From positions 23,062-87,061 of the forward strand of contig NZ_JARGET010000014.1 of the NCBI RefSeq assembly GCF_029210485.1: DNA of 64,000 nucleotides, given 5' to 3'. A program made the position numbers and the translations under genes. This stretch comes from Hoeflea sp. YIM 152468 (GTDB lineage Bacteria > Pseudomonadota > Alphaproteobacteria > Rhizobiales > Rhizobiaceae). The notes beneath the pieces were generated by a model. That model saw nothing but the letters and a program-made list of their open reading frames with translations. It was not told the DNA's origin and did no database searches. Positions 10,038-19,035 of this stretch are shown here, one piece after another (position 1 is the stretch's first letter; every line of letters begins with the position of its first letter).

Positions 10038-10685
10038 ATGACAGACGCGCGCGAAATCGATCTCGAAACCTGGTCGCGGTCCGGGCAGTTCAAGCTGTTT
10101 AGGACCTATCAGCGGCCGCATTTCGCGACCACAGCGCGCGTCGACGTCACTGCCCTGATGACCCAAGGCAAGCCTGCCGGCGTGTCTCCCTACCGGGCTT
10201 TCATCCACGCCATCGGCGCCGGCGTTCATGCCGTTCCGGCGCTGAAGATGCGATTTGCCGGTGACCGGGTGCTGGAATACCGCACGATTTCGCTGTCAGC
10301 CACGGTGCCACGCCCCGGCGATACCTTTGGCTATGCCTATATCCCCTATATCGAGGACTGGGCCCGGTTCGATGAAAGCTGCAAGGCGATCATTGAAGAG
10401 ACCGCCAAGGGCGCTGATCTGGGCGCCAACACCGGCGAGCGCTTCGACCTGGCCTATCTTTCCTGCCTGCCCTGGCTGGATTTCACCGCCCTAGACAATG
10501 CGCTGCCGGGGCCGGATGATTGCATTCCGCGCTTTTCCTGGGGCAAATTCGTGCAGGGTGCTGATGGCCGCTGGAGCTGCGCCGTCGCCGTCCAGGTGCA
10601 CCATGCCCTTGTTGACGGGCTGCAGGTCGGCCAGTTTTTTGACGCCGCCCAGTCCAGCCTCAACCGGTTTCCTGTTTCCGCCTGA
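10038..10685 (+). CDS. Chloramphenicol-acetyltransferase-fold acyltransferase
   Basis: The 215-residue protein is of the CAT family. The family active-site motif HHxxxDG is present as HHALVDGLQVGQF near the C-terminus, and the N-terminus (DLETWSRSGQFKLFRTYQRPHF) matches the CAT start. Although open from 10008, the ATG at 10038 is preferred because it lies one base after the typA stop. Many chromosomal CAT-fold proteins do not confer drug resistance, so the substrate is not assigned. It is probably cotranscribed with typA. Confidence 0.85.
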   Translation: MTDAREIDLETWSRSGQFKLFRTYQRPHFATTARVDVTALMTQGKPAGVSPYRAFIHAIGAGVHAVPALKMRFAGDRVLEYRTISLSATVPRPGDTFGYAYIPYIEDWARFDESCKAIIEETAKGADLGANTGERFDLAYLSCLPWLDFTALDNALPGPDDCIPRFSWGKFVQGADGRWSCAVAVQVHHALVDGLQVGQFFDAAQSSLNRFPVSA

Positions 10686-10722
10686 CCGGCGCCAGGAAAC
10701 GCGGTTGCTCTTGCATATTTCC

Positions 10723-10738
10723 TTAACAAAAGGTTAAC
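10723..10738. promoter_or_regulatory. CtrA-like binding site (TTAA-N7-TTAAC)
   Basis: TTAA at 10723-10726 and TTAAC at 10734-10738 are separated by seven bases, an exact match to the alphaproteobacterial CtrA consensus. It lies 38 bases after the acyltransferase stop and 98 bases before the GNAT ATG, so it could act on the GNAT gene. Binding is inferred from sequence alone. Confidence 0.42.
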
Positions 10739-10835
10739 TCATCAAATGCCGTCCACAGAACAATGCTGTGGGCAGACGCCGGAGGATGGCAATCCGAGCC
10801 TTCTTCGGGTGATTCCCAAGCGGTAGAATGAGCGC

Positions 10836-11342
10836 ATGAGCACGTTAACAATCGACATACGGCATGCCGAACCCGAGGATGCGAAAGCCATTGCGGCAAC
10901 GCATCGTGCGGCCTGGAGCCATACCTATGCCGGTATTCTGCCCTACAAGTCGCTGCGGCATATGCTGGAACGCCGCAACATCGACTGGTGGCGCCGTGCC
11001 ATTCGCGGCTCCACCTCCATTCTTGTGCTTGATGTCGGCGGCACGGTCGCCGGCTACGCCACGCTTGGCCTGAACCGGGCCCGGTCGCTGCCGCAAGAGG
11101 GCGAGATCTACGAACTCTATCTCAAACCGGAATTCCAGGGCGTCGGGCTGGGCAAACGTCTGTTCACCGCGGCGCGGCAATTGCTGGAATCGCTCGGCTG
11201 CCAGGGCGTCGTGGTCTGGTGTCTCGAGGACAATCATCCCGCCATCGATTTCTACCGCTTTCAAGGCGGCAACGATGTGGCCGAGGGGCATGAAACCTTT
11301 GACGGCAAGACACTCAAGAAACTTGCTTTTATCTGGGCCTGA
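10836..11342 (+). CDS. GNAT-family N-acetyltransferase
   Basis: The 168-residue single-domain GNAT protein has beta strands and the acetyl-CoA motif A region (EIYELYLKPEFQGVGLGKRLFTAARQLL). It also has the C-terminal motif B segment ending NHPAIDFYRFQGG. The acceptor is unknown. The N-terminus (IRHAEPEDAKAIAATHRAAWSHTYAGIL) is typical of the family. A CtrA-like site lies upstream and a palindromic repeat lies downstream. Confidence 0.88.
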   Translation: MSTLTIDIRHAEPEDAKAIAATHRAAWSHTYAGILPYKSLRHMLERRNIDWWRRAIRGSTSILVLDVGGTVAGYATLGLNRARSLPQEGEIYELYLKPEFQGVGLGKRLFTAARQLLESLGCQGVVVWCLEDNHPAIDFYRFQGGNDVAEGHETFDGKTLKKLAFIWA

Positions 11343-11416
11343 CGAATAATTTCGACCTGTCAGGCCGAAAGTCTGGTTGCAGATTGCCGGCTTTGGCTTT
11401 AATTCCGGAGCCGCAT

Positions 11417-11455
11417 GATGCAGAGCGCCGTCAGCGGATGGCGCAAGACTGCATC
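11417..11455 (-). repeat. Palindromic intergenic repeat, copy C
   Basis: Outer arms GATGCAG (11417-11423) and CTGCATC (11449-11455) are perfect inverted repeats enclosing inner arms gcgcc (11425-11429) and ggcgc (11440-11444). Its reverse complement resembles elements at 46037-46086 and 56621-56664, sharing the TTGCGC-ATC...GACGG/GCC core between GCTGCA-type arms. This suggests a dispersed short repeat. It lies between the GNAT gene and ppa. Confidence 0.5.
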
Positions 11456-11538
11456 GCACCCTGAATTGACGCATCGCCGTTCCGCCCGAGCCTCCCACTC
11501 GGGCGCCGCATGCAAAACCTATCCGCATTGGAGCAATC

Positions 11539-12072
11539 ATGCGCATCGACGCCATCGCCATCGGCGAGAACCCGCCCCACGACGTCAACGTGCTCATCGA
11601 AGTGCCGGTCGGCGGTCACCCGATCAAGTACGAGATGGACAAGGACGCGGGAACTCTGATCGTGGACCGTTTCCTCTACACCGCGATGACCTATCCGGGA
11701 AATTACGGCTTCGTGCCGCATACGCTGTCAGACGATGGCGACCCGATCGACGTTCTGGTTTGCAACACAAGGCCGCTGATTCCGGGCTGTGTCATCAATG
11801 TCCGCCCGATTGGCGTGCTGATCATGGAAGACAATGCCGGACAGGATGAAAAAATCATCGCCGTGCCGTCACCTCATCTGACCCAGCGCTATGCCGGGGT
11901 TACCGATTACACCGACATGCCGGACATCACACTTCAGCAGATCGAGCATTTTTTCGAACACTACAAGGATCTCGAACCGGGCAAGTGGGTCAAGATCGGC
12001 GGCTGGCGCGATGCCGATACCGCACGAGGATTGATCCTCGAAGCCATCGAGCGCGCCAAGGCCAAGGGCTGA
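11539..12072 (+). CDS. ppa: Inorganic pyrophosphatase (family I)
   Basis: This cytoplasmic enzyme hydrolyses pyrophosphate to phosphate, pulling biosynthetic reactions forward. The 177-residue product carries the family I signature [10 protein letters not shown] with its metal-binding aspartates, plus the N-terminal block [17 protein letters not shown]. The length is standard for bacterial PPases. The ATG follows a purine-rich site (ATTGGAGCAATC) by a few bases. It is convergent with the DUF167 gene. Confidence 0.96.
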   Translation: MRIDAIAIGENPPHDVNVLIEVPVGGHPIKYEMDKDAGTLIVDRFLYTAMTYPGNYGFVPHTLSDDGDPIDVLVCNTRPLIPGCVINVRPIGVLIMEDNAGQDEKIIAVPSPHLTQRYAGVTDYTDMPDITLQQIEHFFEHYKDLEPGKWVKIGGWRDADTARGLILEAIERAKAKG

Positions 12073-12100
12073 GCCACCGCACCGATGTGGCATCGCCGGA

Positions 12101-12379
12101 TTAGTCAGACAGCCCCTTGAGGCCGGTGACAAGATCATCCGGATCGCCTGCGATCCTGATGATCTTGGAGCGGCTTTTCTCCCCGGAAATTACCGACACG
12201 GCGGATTTGCCGATTTTCAGCCGTTTGGCGATCAGATTTTCGATCGCGCGATTGGCCTTGTTGTTCTCGGCCACCGCCCGAACCCGGGCCTTGAGGCGGG
12301 TTACCCCCGCCGCATCCGTGACCGGCCCGTCAAATCCGTCCATGGACGCGGCAGGCGTCAACCTGACTGCCAGGTCCAC
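12101..12379 (-). CDS. DUF167 family protein (YggU-like)
   Basis: This small basic protein has the DUF167 core LAVRLTPAASMDGFDG and ARVRAVAENNKANRAIENLIAKRL. Its function is unknown. The start given is a GTG at 12379. The same frame stays open upstream, and a CTG at 12412 would give a family-like N-terminus beginning [17 protein letters not shown] and overlap the yggT stop as CTGA. The true start may therefore be non-ATG and upstream. It lies next to yggT on the same strand. Confidence 0.83.
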   Translation of the reverse strand: MDLAVRLTPAASMDGFDGPVTDAAGVTRLKARVRAVAENNKANRAIENLIAKRLKIGKSAVSVISGEKSRSKIIRIAGDPDDLVTGLKGLSD

Positions 12380-12408
12380 GGCCTTGGTGCGGAGTGTGTA
12401 CCAGTTGC

Positions 12409-12699
12409 TCAGTAGAACATCGGCGCGACCGAGGTCGCGAGGAATGTGCGGACGAAAAAGATCGCGATCAACAGCACGATCGGCGAGATATCGAGCCCGC
12501 CCAGATTGGGCATGATCTGCCGGATTGGCCGCAGCGCCGGTTCGGTCGCCTTGTGCAGAAACTCACCGATCATGCCGACGAACTGATTGTTCGAATTGAC
12601 CACATTGAAAGCATACAGCCAGGAGAATATGGCACTGCCGATGATGATCCAGGTGTAAAGACCCAGCACCAGGTCGATGGTTTGAAAGACTGCGATCAT
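12409..12699 (-). CDS. YggT family membrane protein
   Basis: The 96-residue protein has two hydrophobic segments: ~5-30 ([20 protein letters not shown]) and ~65-90 ([18 protein letters not shown]). They are separated by a loop with the family block [21 protein letters not shown]. YggT proteins are inner-membrane proteins linked in various bacteria to cell-shape, division or ion functions; the role here is not established. It sits in a yggT-DUF167 unit. The upstream gene is divergent across 179 bases. Confidence 0.9.
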   Translation of the reverse strand: MIAVFQTIDLVLGLYTWIIIGSAIFSWLYAFNVVNSNNQFVGMIGEFLHKATEPALRPIRQIMPNLGGLDISPIVLLIAIFFVRTFLATSVAPMFY

Positions 12700-12878
12700 G
12701 AAATACTCCGGGTGTTCCTAGCGTGAAAGGACATGTAGACACTCCGGGCGCGGGCGGCAAGAGTAGGCGCCGATCTTCCCAATGTCAGGGTATAGGCGGA
12801 CAGGCTTGACGCCCACACGGGCTGGCGCGATCCGGACACTCATGCAATAGCTCATGGCGGACCAACCGGATCAACATC

Positions 12879-14159
12879 ATGCACGCTTCTGCGCCGGCGG
12901 ATGACCGCTATGCCGCTTTTCGCCACAGCGCCTTCAGCTTCTATTTCGTTGCGCGTTTTCTTTCCACCTTCGGCATGCAGATCATCAGCGTATCTGTCGG
13001 CTGGCAGATCTACGATCTGACCCGCGATCCGTTTGATCTCGGCCTTGTCGGCCTGATCCAGTTCCTTCCGGCGCTGGTGCTGATCCTGTTCACCGGTGCC
13101 GCTGCCGACCGCTTTGGCCGTCGCAACATCATGCTGGTCTGCGAGATCATCATCGGCGTCTCCGCCCTGGCGCTGGTCTATTTCGCCTGGCACGGCCTGA
13201 CTTCTGTCCTGCCGATATTCTCTGTGTTGCTGGTGATCGGCATCGCGCGGGCGTTCTTTTCGCCGGCCTCGCAATCGCTGGCACCCAATCTCGTGCCTGC
13301 GCGCGACCTGCCCAATGCCATCGCCTGGAATTCGACGTCCTGGCAAACCGCCACGATCGTCGGTCCGGTTGCCGGGGGTCTGCTTTACGGTCTGGGCGCA
13401 ACGGTGCCCTATGTCACCGCGGTGGGTTTCTTTGTCGCCGCGATCATCGCCCTCTCGCTGGTGCCCCCGCCACTGACGCGGTCGCGGGAACAGGCCCAGA
13501 GCTGGAAGACACTGGTTGCCGGCTTCAGTTATGTCCGCCACCAGAAGGTGGTTCTCGGTGCCATATCGCTGGACATGTTTGCCGTGCTGCTCGGCGGTGC
13601 TGTGGCCTTGATGCCGGTGTTTGCCCGCGACGTGCTCGAGCTCGGTCCCTGGGGCCTTGGGTTCTTGCGCGCAAGCCCGGGCATCGGCGCCATTGGCATG
13701 GCGATGTATCTGGCCTCCAGGCCGCTTCGCCGTGACGCGGGCCGGAAGATGTTCATCGCTGTCGGCGCTTTCGGTGCAGCGACGGTGATCTTCGGCCTGT
13801 CGACATCGCTGCCGCTGACCATGGGGGCACTGATCATCATGGGCGCGGCCGACATGATCTCGGTCTATGTCCGCCAGAGCCTTGTGCAATTGTGGACACC
13901 CGACGAGTTGCGCGGCCGGGTCAGCGCCGTCAACATGGTCTTTATCGGCGCCTCCAACGAGCTTGGCGAATTCCGCGCCGGCGTCATGGCGTCGCTGCTA
14001 GGCCCGGTCGCAGCGGTCGTGATCGGCGGCGCCGGAACACTTGCGGTTGCCGTAGGCTGGAGCCTGGGATTCCCGCAATTGCGCCAGATCCAGACGCTGG
14101 ACAAGGCCGCCGAGGACACCCGGACAGCGCTGCGTCCGAAGGCGGTCAAACCCGACTGA
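12879..14159 (+). CDS. MFS transporter, EntS/MFS_3 type
   Basis: The 426-residue major facilitator has about 12 hydrophobic helices. The first starts near residue 15 (FRHSAFSFYFVARFLSTFG), and the loop 2-3 motif is GAAADRFGRRNIM. The C-terminal half includes VYVRQSLVQLWTPDELRGRVSAVN, characteristic of the EntS-like group that exports siderophores or drugs. The substrate cannot be assigned, and no siderophore genes are nearby. A short soluble tail ends the protein. Confidence 0.86.
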   Translation: MHASAPADDRYAAFRHSAFSFYFVARFLSTFGMQIISVSVGWQIYDLTRDPFDLGLVGLIQFLPALVLILFTGAAADRFGRRNIMLVCEIIIGVSALALVYFAWHGLTSVLPIFSVLLVIGIARAFFSPASQSLAPNLVPARDLPNAIAWNSTSWQTATIVGPVAGGLLYGLGATVPYVTAVGFFVAAIIALSLVPPPLTRSREQAQSWKTLVAGFSYVRHQKVVLGAISLDMFAVLLGGAVALMPVFARDVLELGPWGLGFLRASPGIGAIGMAMYLASRPLRRDAGRKMFIAVGAFGAATVIFGLSTSLPLTMGALIIMGAADMISVYVRQSLVQLWTPDELRGRVSAVNMVFIGASNELGEFRAGVMASLLGPVAAVVIGGAGTLAVAVGWSLGFPQLRQIQTLDKAAEDTRTALRPKAVKPD

Positions 14160-14222
14160 CGGCGCCTGCCGCCACGGCGATATGCCAAGTTGCAAAGGCA
14201 GAAACCTGTCTTCTGACCTCAG

Positions 14223-14246
14223 CCGGGCCGGTTCCGGCGGGCCCGG
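14223..14246. terminator. GC-rich hairpin between convergent genes
   Basis: Perfect 7-bp arms ccgggcc (14223-14229) and ggcccgg (14240-14246) lie between the MFS gene and the TerB-like gene, which converge. There is no T tract, so a terminator role is tentative. Confidence 0.3.
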
Positions 14247-14306
14247 TGCCGGGCATCGGGCTGCACAAACCGGCAGGCCGGCTGCGTCCGCGACGCCGGC
14301 GGGAAA

Positions 14307-14789
14307 TCAGTCCGCGTCACCAGCCTCACCGTCGTCGAGACCCGCCGACGCCAGCGCGCGCTGGCGCGCCAGCACCCGCTCGCGGCCCGAGACCCCCATC
14401 AAATCGGCGATGCGCCAGACCACATGATCCTCGAGTTCGTGCCGGTGGCCATCGGCATAGGCCAAATTCCACAGCAACTCGATGAAATGGGTCTTGGCCT
14501 CAGGCTCCAGCGAACGGTTGAGAACGCTGGTAAAGGCATAAAGATCGACGGCTTCACGGTCCGCCTTCTCTCCGGCTTCCACGAGCCGTTGCATCTCCGC
14601 GCCATTGACCCCGTATTCCTCGGCGATGACCGATCTGAGCATTTCAGTCTCTTCCCGGTCGATCACTCCGTCGGCGCCAATGACGTGGAAAAACAGCGCG
14701 ACGGCAGCAACATCGGCATTGCCGGCGTCAGGCGCAGCTTCCGCATCGCCACGCAGATCACGCAGGAATGTGCGCAGTTGATCAAGCAT
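14307..14789 (-). CDS. TerB-family (tellurite-resistance TerB-like) protein
   Basis: The 160-residue acidic, all-helical protein has the TerB-like pattern. Paired acidic helices carry FFHVIGADGVIDREETEMLR and NLAYADGHRHELEDHVVWRIADLMGV. Many such single-domain proteins in alphaproteobacteria have no proven link to tellurite. It is the last gene of the hemC-hemD-mic60-hemY run, starting 19 bases after the hemY stop, so it is probably cotranscribed. Its role in that operon is unknown. Confidence 0.83.
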   Translation of the reverse strand: MLDQLRTFLRDLRGDAEAAPDAGNADVAAVALFFHVIGADGVIDREETEMLRSVIAEEYGVNGAEMQRLVEAGEKADREAVDLYAFTSVLNRSLEPEAKTHFIELLWNLAYADGHRHELEDHVVWRIADLMGVSGRERVLARQRALASAGLDDGEAGDAD

Positions 14790-14808
14790 TCATTCTCCTC
14801 TCCAACAC

Positions 14809-16647
14809 TCAGAACAGCCGGAAACGGCCGGGCTTGTCCGGCTCGGAATCGATCTCTATGCCTGGGTCATCGGGGCGATGGGCCAGAAAGGCTGTTTCCC
14901 TGGCCCGCGCTTCCGCTTCCGGATCAGCCACGGCGTCACCGCGGGCTTTGGGCGGTGTATGGGTCTTAGCTGCCGGCCTGGCAGGCTTGGCAGGCGGAGC
15001 CGCGGCCGCCTGGCTCTGATCCGTCTTCGGCTTGCCGGCAGCAGGTTTGCCGGCAGCAGATTTGACGGAGTCTTTCGCAACCTCCACCGGTTCGGGGTCG
15101 CGACTCTCGACCCGAGCCGCCTTCGGCTGCGGACCGGTGTCGGCCGTCAGATTGCCGTCGATGACCGGCGTGGCCTTGACCTCCGAATCAGGCTCTCCGG
15201 CCGCGTCCGCGTCCGGTTCCATCGCATCAGCCAGAGGATCGGCGATTTCGGCGGGCGCAGGAGGAGCCGCCGCCTCTGCTTTCCGCACCGGCGGCAGACT
15301 GGCCATCGCCCGGTCGAAAGCTTCGGCCGGTGGCTGGTTGTCGAGGCTCGGACCGGCAAGCTGCTCGACCGGAACCTTCCATTCAAAGGCGTCAAGCTTG
15401 CCAGACACCGGCGAGACCGGCTCCCAGGTTTCGGACACGTAGCCGTCCGCTGTCCAGGCCGGATCGCGCGGCGCCCGCACCGCCTGGCTCAACCAGTGCC
15501 GCACACGGCCCTGATCACCGGTCTCGGCTTCCTCGATGTCGGCAAGCAGCAGAAAGATCCCTTCACACGGCTGCAATCTCGCTGACGCTTCCGCCTTTTC
15601 CCGGGCAAGGTCGAATCGCCGGGCGTCCAGCGCCGCCCGGGCGACCGCATCATAGGATTGGGCGTGGATCGGCCGGAGCTTTTCAAGCCGCTCGGCCCGC
15701 TTGAGGCGGTCCCCGGCGGTGTCGCCGATCCGGGCATGCACATAGGCTTCGGCAATGTCGGGATGCGGATCGGCCTTCCACGCGGATTCGAGGATTCTGG
15801 CAGCCTTGCGCAGATTGTCCTGTCGAAGCAGCGCTTTGGCGGCGACAAGCACGGCCGGTGGGAAAGCTGGCGCCAGTTTCAGCGCCGTCAGCGCGTCATC
15901 GCGGGCATGAGCCGGATCACTGTCGACGGTTTCCCGCGCACGGGCCGTCAAGAGCACGGCCTTGGCCCGGTTTGCCGATGCCGCTTCGATGGTGCCCGCC
16001 TGACGCTGGCGATCGAGCAGCTTGAGTGCCTCGTCCCACTTGCCTTCGCGCGTCCGGTAGGACAGCGCCGCGGTGCCGGCCCAGGGAAGATGCGGCGCCT
16101 GTTCGGCAGCGCTCTCGGCATAATGCTGCGCTGCCTCGTCGGCGCCCTGACGCTGGGCCTCGAGATAGAGACCGCGCAACCCCAGCAGTTTGGTTTCCGG
16201 ATCCTCTGCCATCGCTTCGAACAGCTTGCGCGCTTCCTCGTGACGGCCTTCGATCAGGGCTGCCTGAACATCGAGAAGATGGATCAGCGGTTCCTGGTCC
16301 GCCTTCAGCAGCCCCTTGGTCCGCTTGTTCATCTTTCGCGCCATCGCCGCGTCGCCCGAGCCGGCGGCCAGAAGTCCGGTGGACAGCGCCTGATAGCCGC
16401 GATCGCGCTTGTTGGCGCGGAAATAGCGGCTCACCGTGCGCGGCGACAGCATGATGGTGCGCACCAGCCACCAGCTGATCATGATGGCCGCGATCAGCGA
16501 CACGATGACCGTGACTGCCGTCATCAGCGACATCTCGATCTGCCGATTCTGCCAGACAATGGAGAGATCGCCGGGGCGATCGGCGAGCCACGCAAACCCG
16601 AAGCCCAAAACCAGAACCAGGATTACAAAAATTAACAACCGGATCAT
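14809..16647 (-). CDS. hemY: HemY N-terminal-domain / TPR inner-membrane protein
   Basis: The 612-residue protein has an N-terminal hydrophobic hairpin (residues ~2-20 and ~38-60, around MIRLLIFVILVLVLGFGFAW). The HemY N-terminal domain and TPR-like helices follow, then a long Pro/Ala/Asp-rich tail ending EIDSEPDKPGRFRLF. HemY of this type is a membrane protein encoded in heme operons whose exact biochemical role is unsettled; it is unrelated to the protoporphyrinogen oxidase called HemY in Bacillus. The start at 16647 is chosen because it opens directly into the membrane helix. It lies 10 bases from the Mic60-like gene. Confidence 0.9.
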   Translation of the reverse strand: MIRLLIFVILVLVLGFGFAWLADRPGDLSIVWQNRQIEMSLMTAVTVIVSLIAAIMISWWLVRTIMLSPRTVSRYFRANKRDRGYQALSTGLLAAGSGDAAMARKMNKRTKGLLKADQEPLIHLLDVQAALIEGRHEEARKLFEAMAEDPETKLLGLRGLYLEAQRQGADEAAQHYAESAAEQAPHLPWAGTAALSYRTREGKWDEALKLLDRQRQAGTIEAASANRAKAVLLTARARETVDSDPAHARDDALTALKLAPAFPPAVLVAAKALLRQDNLRKAARILESAWKADPHPDIAEAYVHARIGDTAGDRLKRAERLEKLRPIHAQSYDAVARAALDARRFDLAREKAEASARLQPCEGIFLLLADIEEAETGDQGRVRHWLSQAVRAPRDPAWTADGYVSETWEPVSPVSGKLDAFEWKVPVEQLAGPSLDNQPPAEAFDRAMASLPPVRKAEAAAPPAPAEIADPLADAMEPDADAAGEPDSEVKATPVIDGNLTADTGPQPKAARVESRDPEPVEVAKDSVKSAAGKPAAGKPKTDQSQAAAAPPAKPARPAAKTHTPPKARGDAVADPEAEARARETAFLAHRPDDPGIEIDSEPDKPGRFRLF

Positions 16648-16657
16648 GAGTGAACTC

Positions 16658-18172
16658 CTAGTTTGCCGGGGCTTCGGGCGGGGCGGGCGAAGCGGCAGCA
16701 GGTCCGGGCGGAGCCACAGCCGCGGCAATCAGCTTCTCGGCGCGGGCGCGAGCCGCCAGTGCCTCGCCGAACCCGGCCGTGGCCGCACGCGACGCTTCAG
16801 GCAGCGCGTTCCATTCGGCCACCGCGGCATCGATATCGCCATTCAGCAGGCGGGTTTCCGCCCGCGCGGCGATCGCTTCGGCGCTGTCGCCCTCGACATC
16901 GCCGACCTTGCGCACCTTGACCACCGACATCGCGCTCGACATCAGCCGATCGACTAGCCCGGCTTGCGGATCCACCGGTTCCGCCGCGGCAATCGCGGTG
17001 GCCGCCGCATCGGAAAACCCTGCGACCAGGTCCGACCGGCTGGGGACGCCGCGGGCGGCCATATCGCGCAATTCGGCCACAGCCGGATCGTCCGGCGCCA
17101 CGGAAGCGAATGCTTCAAGTTCGGTCATGAACGACCCGCCCCGGTCAATCGCCGATTTGAGGCCTGACGCAGCAATCGCCCGGGCCAGATCGATCTGCCG
17201 CGACGGCGCCTCGATCTGCTGCATGAGCTGTTGCTGGACAGTGTCGAGATCTGCGACTTGACCGGAAACCGCTTCAAGATCGGCGCGCAATTCGCCGGCC
17301 GATGCCTCAAGCCCTGCCTGGGCGGCACGCATGGCATTCAGATCGGTTGTGATCGCCGGATCAATCGCCGCACCCGTGCCCGCGTCACCGATTTCGGCAA
17401 TCCTGGCCTCGAGGCCGGCAATCCGCTCGCTGAGCTGATCCAGCACGGCCCGATCTGCGCCAGCCTCGCCGGTACCGGCGGCGGAAAGGCTGCTTTCAAG
17501 CGCGTCGATCCGGGCGGTCAGCTCTGCCGGGATCTCCGCGCCACCGGTCTGGGTAAAGCCTGTCACCTGGCTCGCAAGCGTTTGGACATCGCCCGAGATC
17601 GCATCGACTTTTGCCGTCAGCACATCAACCTCGCCACCGCCGCTCGCTGGGGCCGGCAAAATGCCGCCCGCTTGCAGGGCGTAGCCGCCGCCAAGCGCAA
17701 TCACGGCGCCAATCACACCGGCTGCCACCATGCCGACACCGTTGCCAGTCTTCCTCTCGGGCCCGGTGAGCCTGCTGCGCGGCGCCGCACCAGCCGTGGC
17801 CGGCGCGGCATCGGGCCGCCTGGTTTTCGGATCCGGCGTTTTGGTCTCGTCCGCGACCGAAGCTGATGTCGGCTCGGCTGTGGATGTGGCATCGCCAGCA
17901 GCCTTTGCCTGCATCGCTGCCGTGCCGTCGTCGCCTTTGGCCGCCGGACCGGCCTTGCCGCCGGCGCTCTTGCCAGGCGCCGCCGTGCCCGCAGCCCTGG
18001 CGCCCGCAGCTTTCGAAGGGCCAGCAGAGTCCGCCGATGCCTTGACCGCCGGTCCCGTCGCTGATGATTTGGGTTTCAGATCTTCGCTCTTCGGCGTCAC
18101 ATCCGTCGCATCGAGATCGATGACCACCGGTTTGGACGGCTTGGAGTGTCGAGGGGTAGGGCCCTTGCTCAT
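16658..18172 (-). CDS. Mic60/mitofilin-like inner-membrane protein (COG4223)
   Basis: The 504-residue protein has the Mic60 order: a charged, Ala/Pro/Lys-rich N-terminal region; one membrane helix near residues 150-175 (GMVAAGVIGAVIALGGGYAL); a long coiled-coil of Leu/Ala/Asp-rich helices; and a C-terminal mitofilin-like domain (VDRLMSSAMSVVKVRKVGD...ETRLLNGDIDAAVAEWNALP). Alphaproteobacterial Mic60 homologues are known to sit in heme operons and to shape intracytoplasmic or inner membranes. ATG 18172 (MSKGPTPRHS) is preferred over the longer frame to 18217. It sits between hemD and hemY. Confidence 0.87.
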   Translation of the reverse strand: MSKGPTPRHSKPSKPVVIDLDATDVTPKSEDLKPKSSATGPAVKASADSAGPSKAAGARAAGTAAPGKSAGGKAGPAAKGDDGTAAMQAKAAGDATSTAEPTSASVADETKTPDPKTRRPDAAPATAGAAPRSRLTGPERKTGNGVGMVAAGVIGAVIALGGGYALQAGGILPAPASGGGEVDVLTAKVDAISGDVQTLASQVTGFTQTGGAEIPAELTARIDALESSLSAAGTGEAGADRAVLDQLSERIAGLEARIAEIGDAGTGAAIDPAITTDLNAMRAAQAGLEASAGELRADLEAVSGQVADLDTVQQQLMQQIEAPSRQIDLARAIAASGLKSAIDRGGSFMTELEAFASVAPDDPAVAELRDMAARGVPSRSDLVAGFSDAAATAIAAAEPVDPQAGLVDRLMSSAMSVVKVRKVGDVEGDSAEAIAARAETRLLNGDIDAAVAEWNALPEASRAATAGFGEALAARARAEKLIAAAVAPPGPAAASPAPPEAPAN

Positions 18173-18261
18173 GGTGTTTCCTGCTTCATCTGGTTTGGGC
18201 GTGACGAGTTGGCGCACCGATACTGTCTAGTACGCGCAATCGGCGCAGCCGTTCCCTCAAA

Positions 18262-19026
18262 TCAGCGCAATGCGGCCAGGCATGCAAGCAGGCTGCCCTC
18301 GTTCGGCGAGTCCGAAACGCTCGCCCGACCCTGCCAATCATCGGGCAATTCGGCGGAAATTGCGGCGGAAAGGCAGACAAACCGGGTCGATAGCAGCCGT
18401 TTTTGCAGGTCTTCAGCTTCGCAAATCGCACGGAATCGCCGCGCCGCATTGGCCGAATAGAACAGAATTGCACCCGGAGCAGGCGACAAAAAGTCTGAAA
18501 CTAGAATGTCAGTTGAATAACTGATTTCATTCATTTGGTAGCATTCAAGCACCGAAAACGATCGCCTCGCCGAGGCAAGCGCCGCCTCGATCACCGGTCT
18601 GCGCGGCACGCCTGCCAAATAGACCATAGCCGTGGCAGTGCCCGCGGTGTCGGCCACGCCGCTCCCCGCTCCGGCAGACTGTGACCGGTGGATGAGGGCG
18701 TGCGCCAGAGCCCGGGCTGAACCGCCGCCTTCATGAACCATCATGAAACCGGCCTCCCGCGCGGCTTGTGCCGTGGCGGGTCCCACCGCGTGCACCGGCG
18801 TCTTCCGCAGCTCTGGCGGCAGCTCCTGAGCGCTCTTGAACATGGCAAAGGCCCGGCCGCTGGTGGCGATCAGCCCGCCGATGGAGCCGACCGGCGGCAA
18901 ATCATCAGGCGTTGCAGTCAACCGCATGGCAAACAACGGCATCCGAACCGGATCATACCCCGATCTTGCCAGCCGCTCGGCCGTGCGCTGGCCGCCCGGT
19001 TCCGGCCGCGTCACCACAACCCGCAC
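18262..19026 (-). CDS. hemD: Uroporphyrinogen-III synthase
   Basis: This 254-residue cytoplasmic enzyme closes and inverts ring D of hydroxymethylbilane to give uroporphyrinogen III. It begins MRVVVTRPEPGGQRTAERLA, the usual HemD start, and contains the conserved block GLIATSGRAFAMF near residues 50-62. The sequence is divergent, as usual for HemD, but position between hemC and hemY makes the call secure. The stop of hemC lies only nine bases upstream, so translation is probably coupled. The next gene follows after an 89-base gap. Confidence 0.93.
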   Translation of the reverse strand: MRVVVTRPEPGGQRTAERLARSGYDPVRMPLFAMRLTATPDDLPPVGSIGGLIATSGRAFAMFKSAQELPPELRKTPVHAVGPATAQAAREAGFMMVHEGGGSARALAHALIHRSQSAGAGSGVADTAGTATAMVYLAGVPRRPVIEAALASARRSFSVLECYQMNEISYSTDILVSDFLSPAPGAILFYSANAARRFRAICEAEDLQKRLLSTRFVCLSAAISAELPDDWQGRASVSDSPNEGSLLACLAALR

Positions 19027-19035
19027 CGGTCTGCC

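Noticed and set aside
8135..10093. 652-residue open frame on the minus strand
   Set aside because: It lies opposite typA, whose motifs are unmistakable; the antisense frame is His/Gly/Asp-rich as expected of a high-GC shadow.
10038..10685. Chloramphenicol resistance gene
   Set aside because: The CAT fold is clear, but chromosomal CAT-like proteins often act on other acceptors; resistance cannot be claimed.
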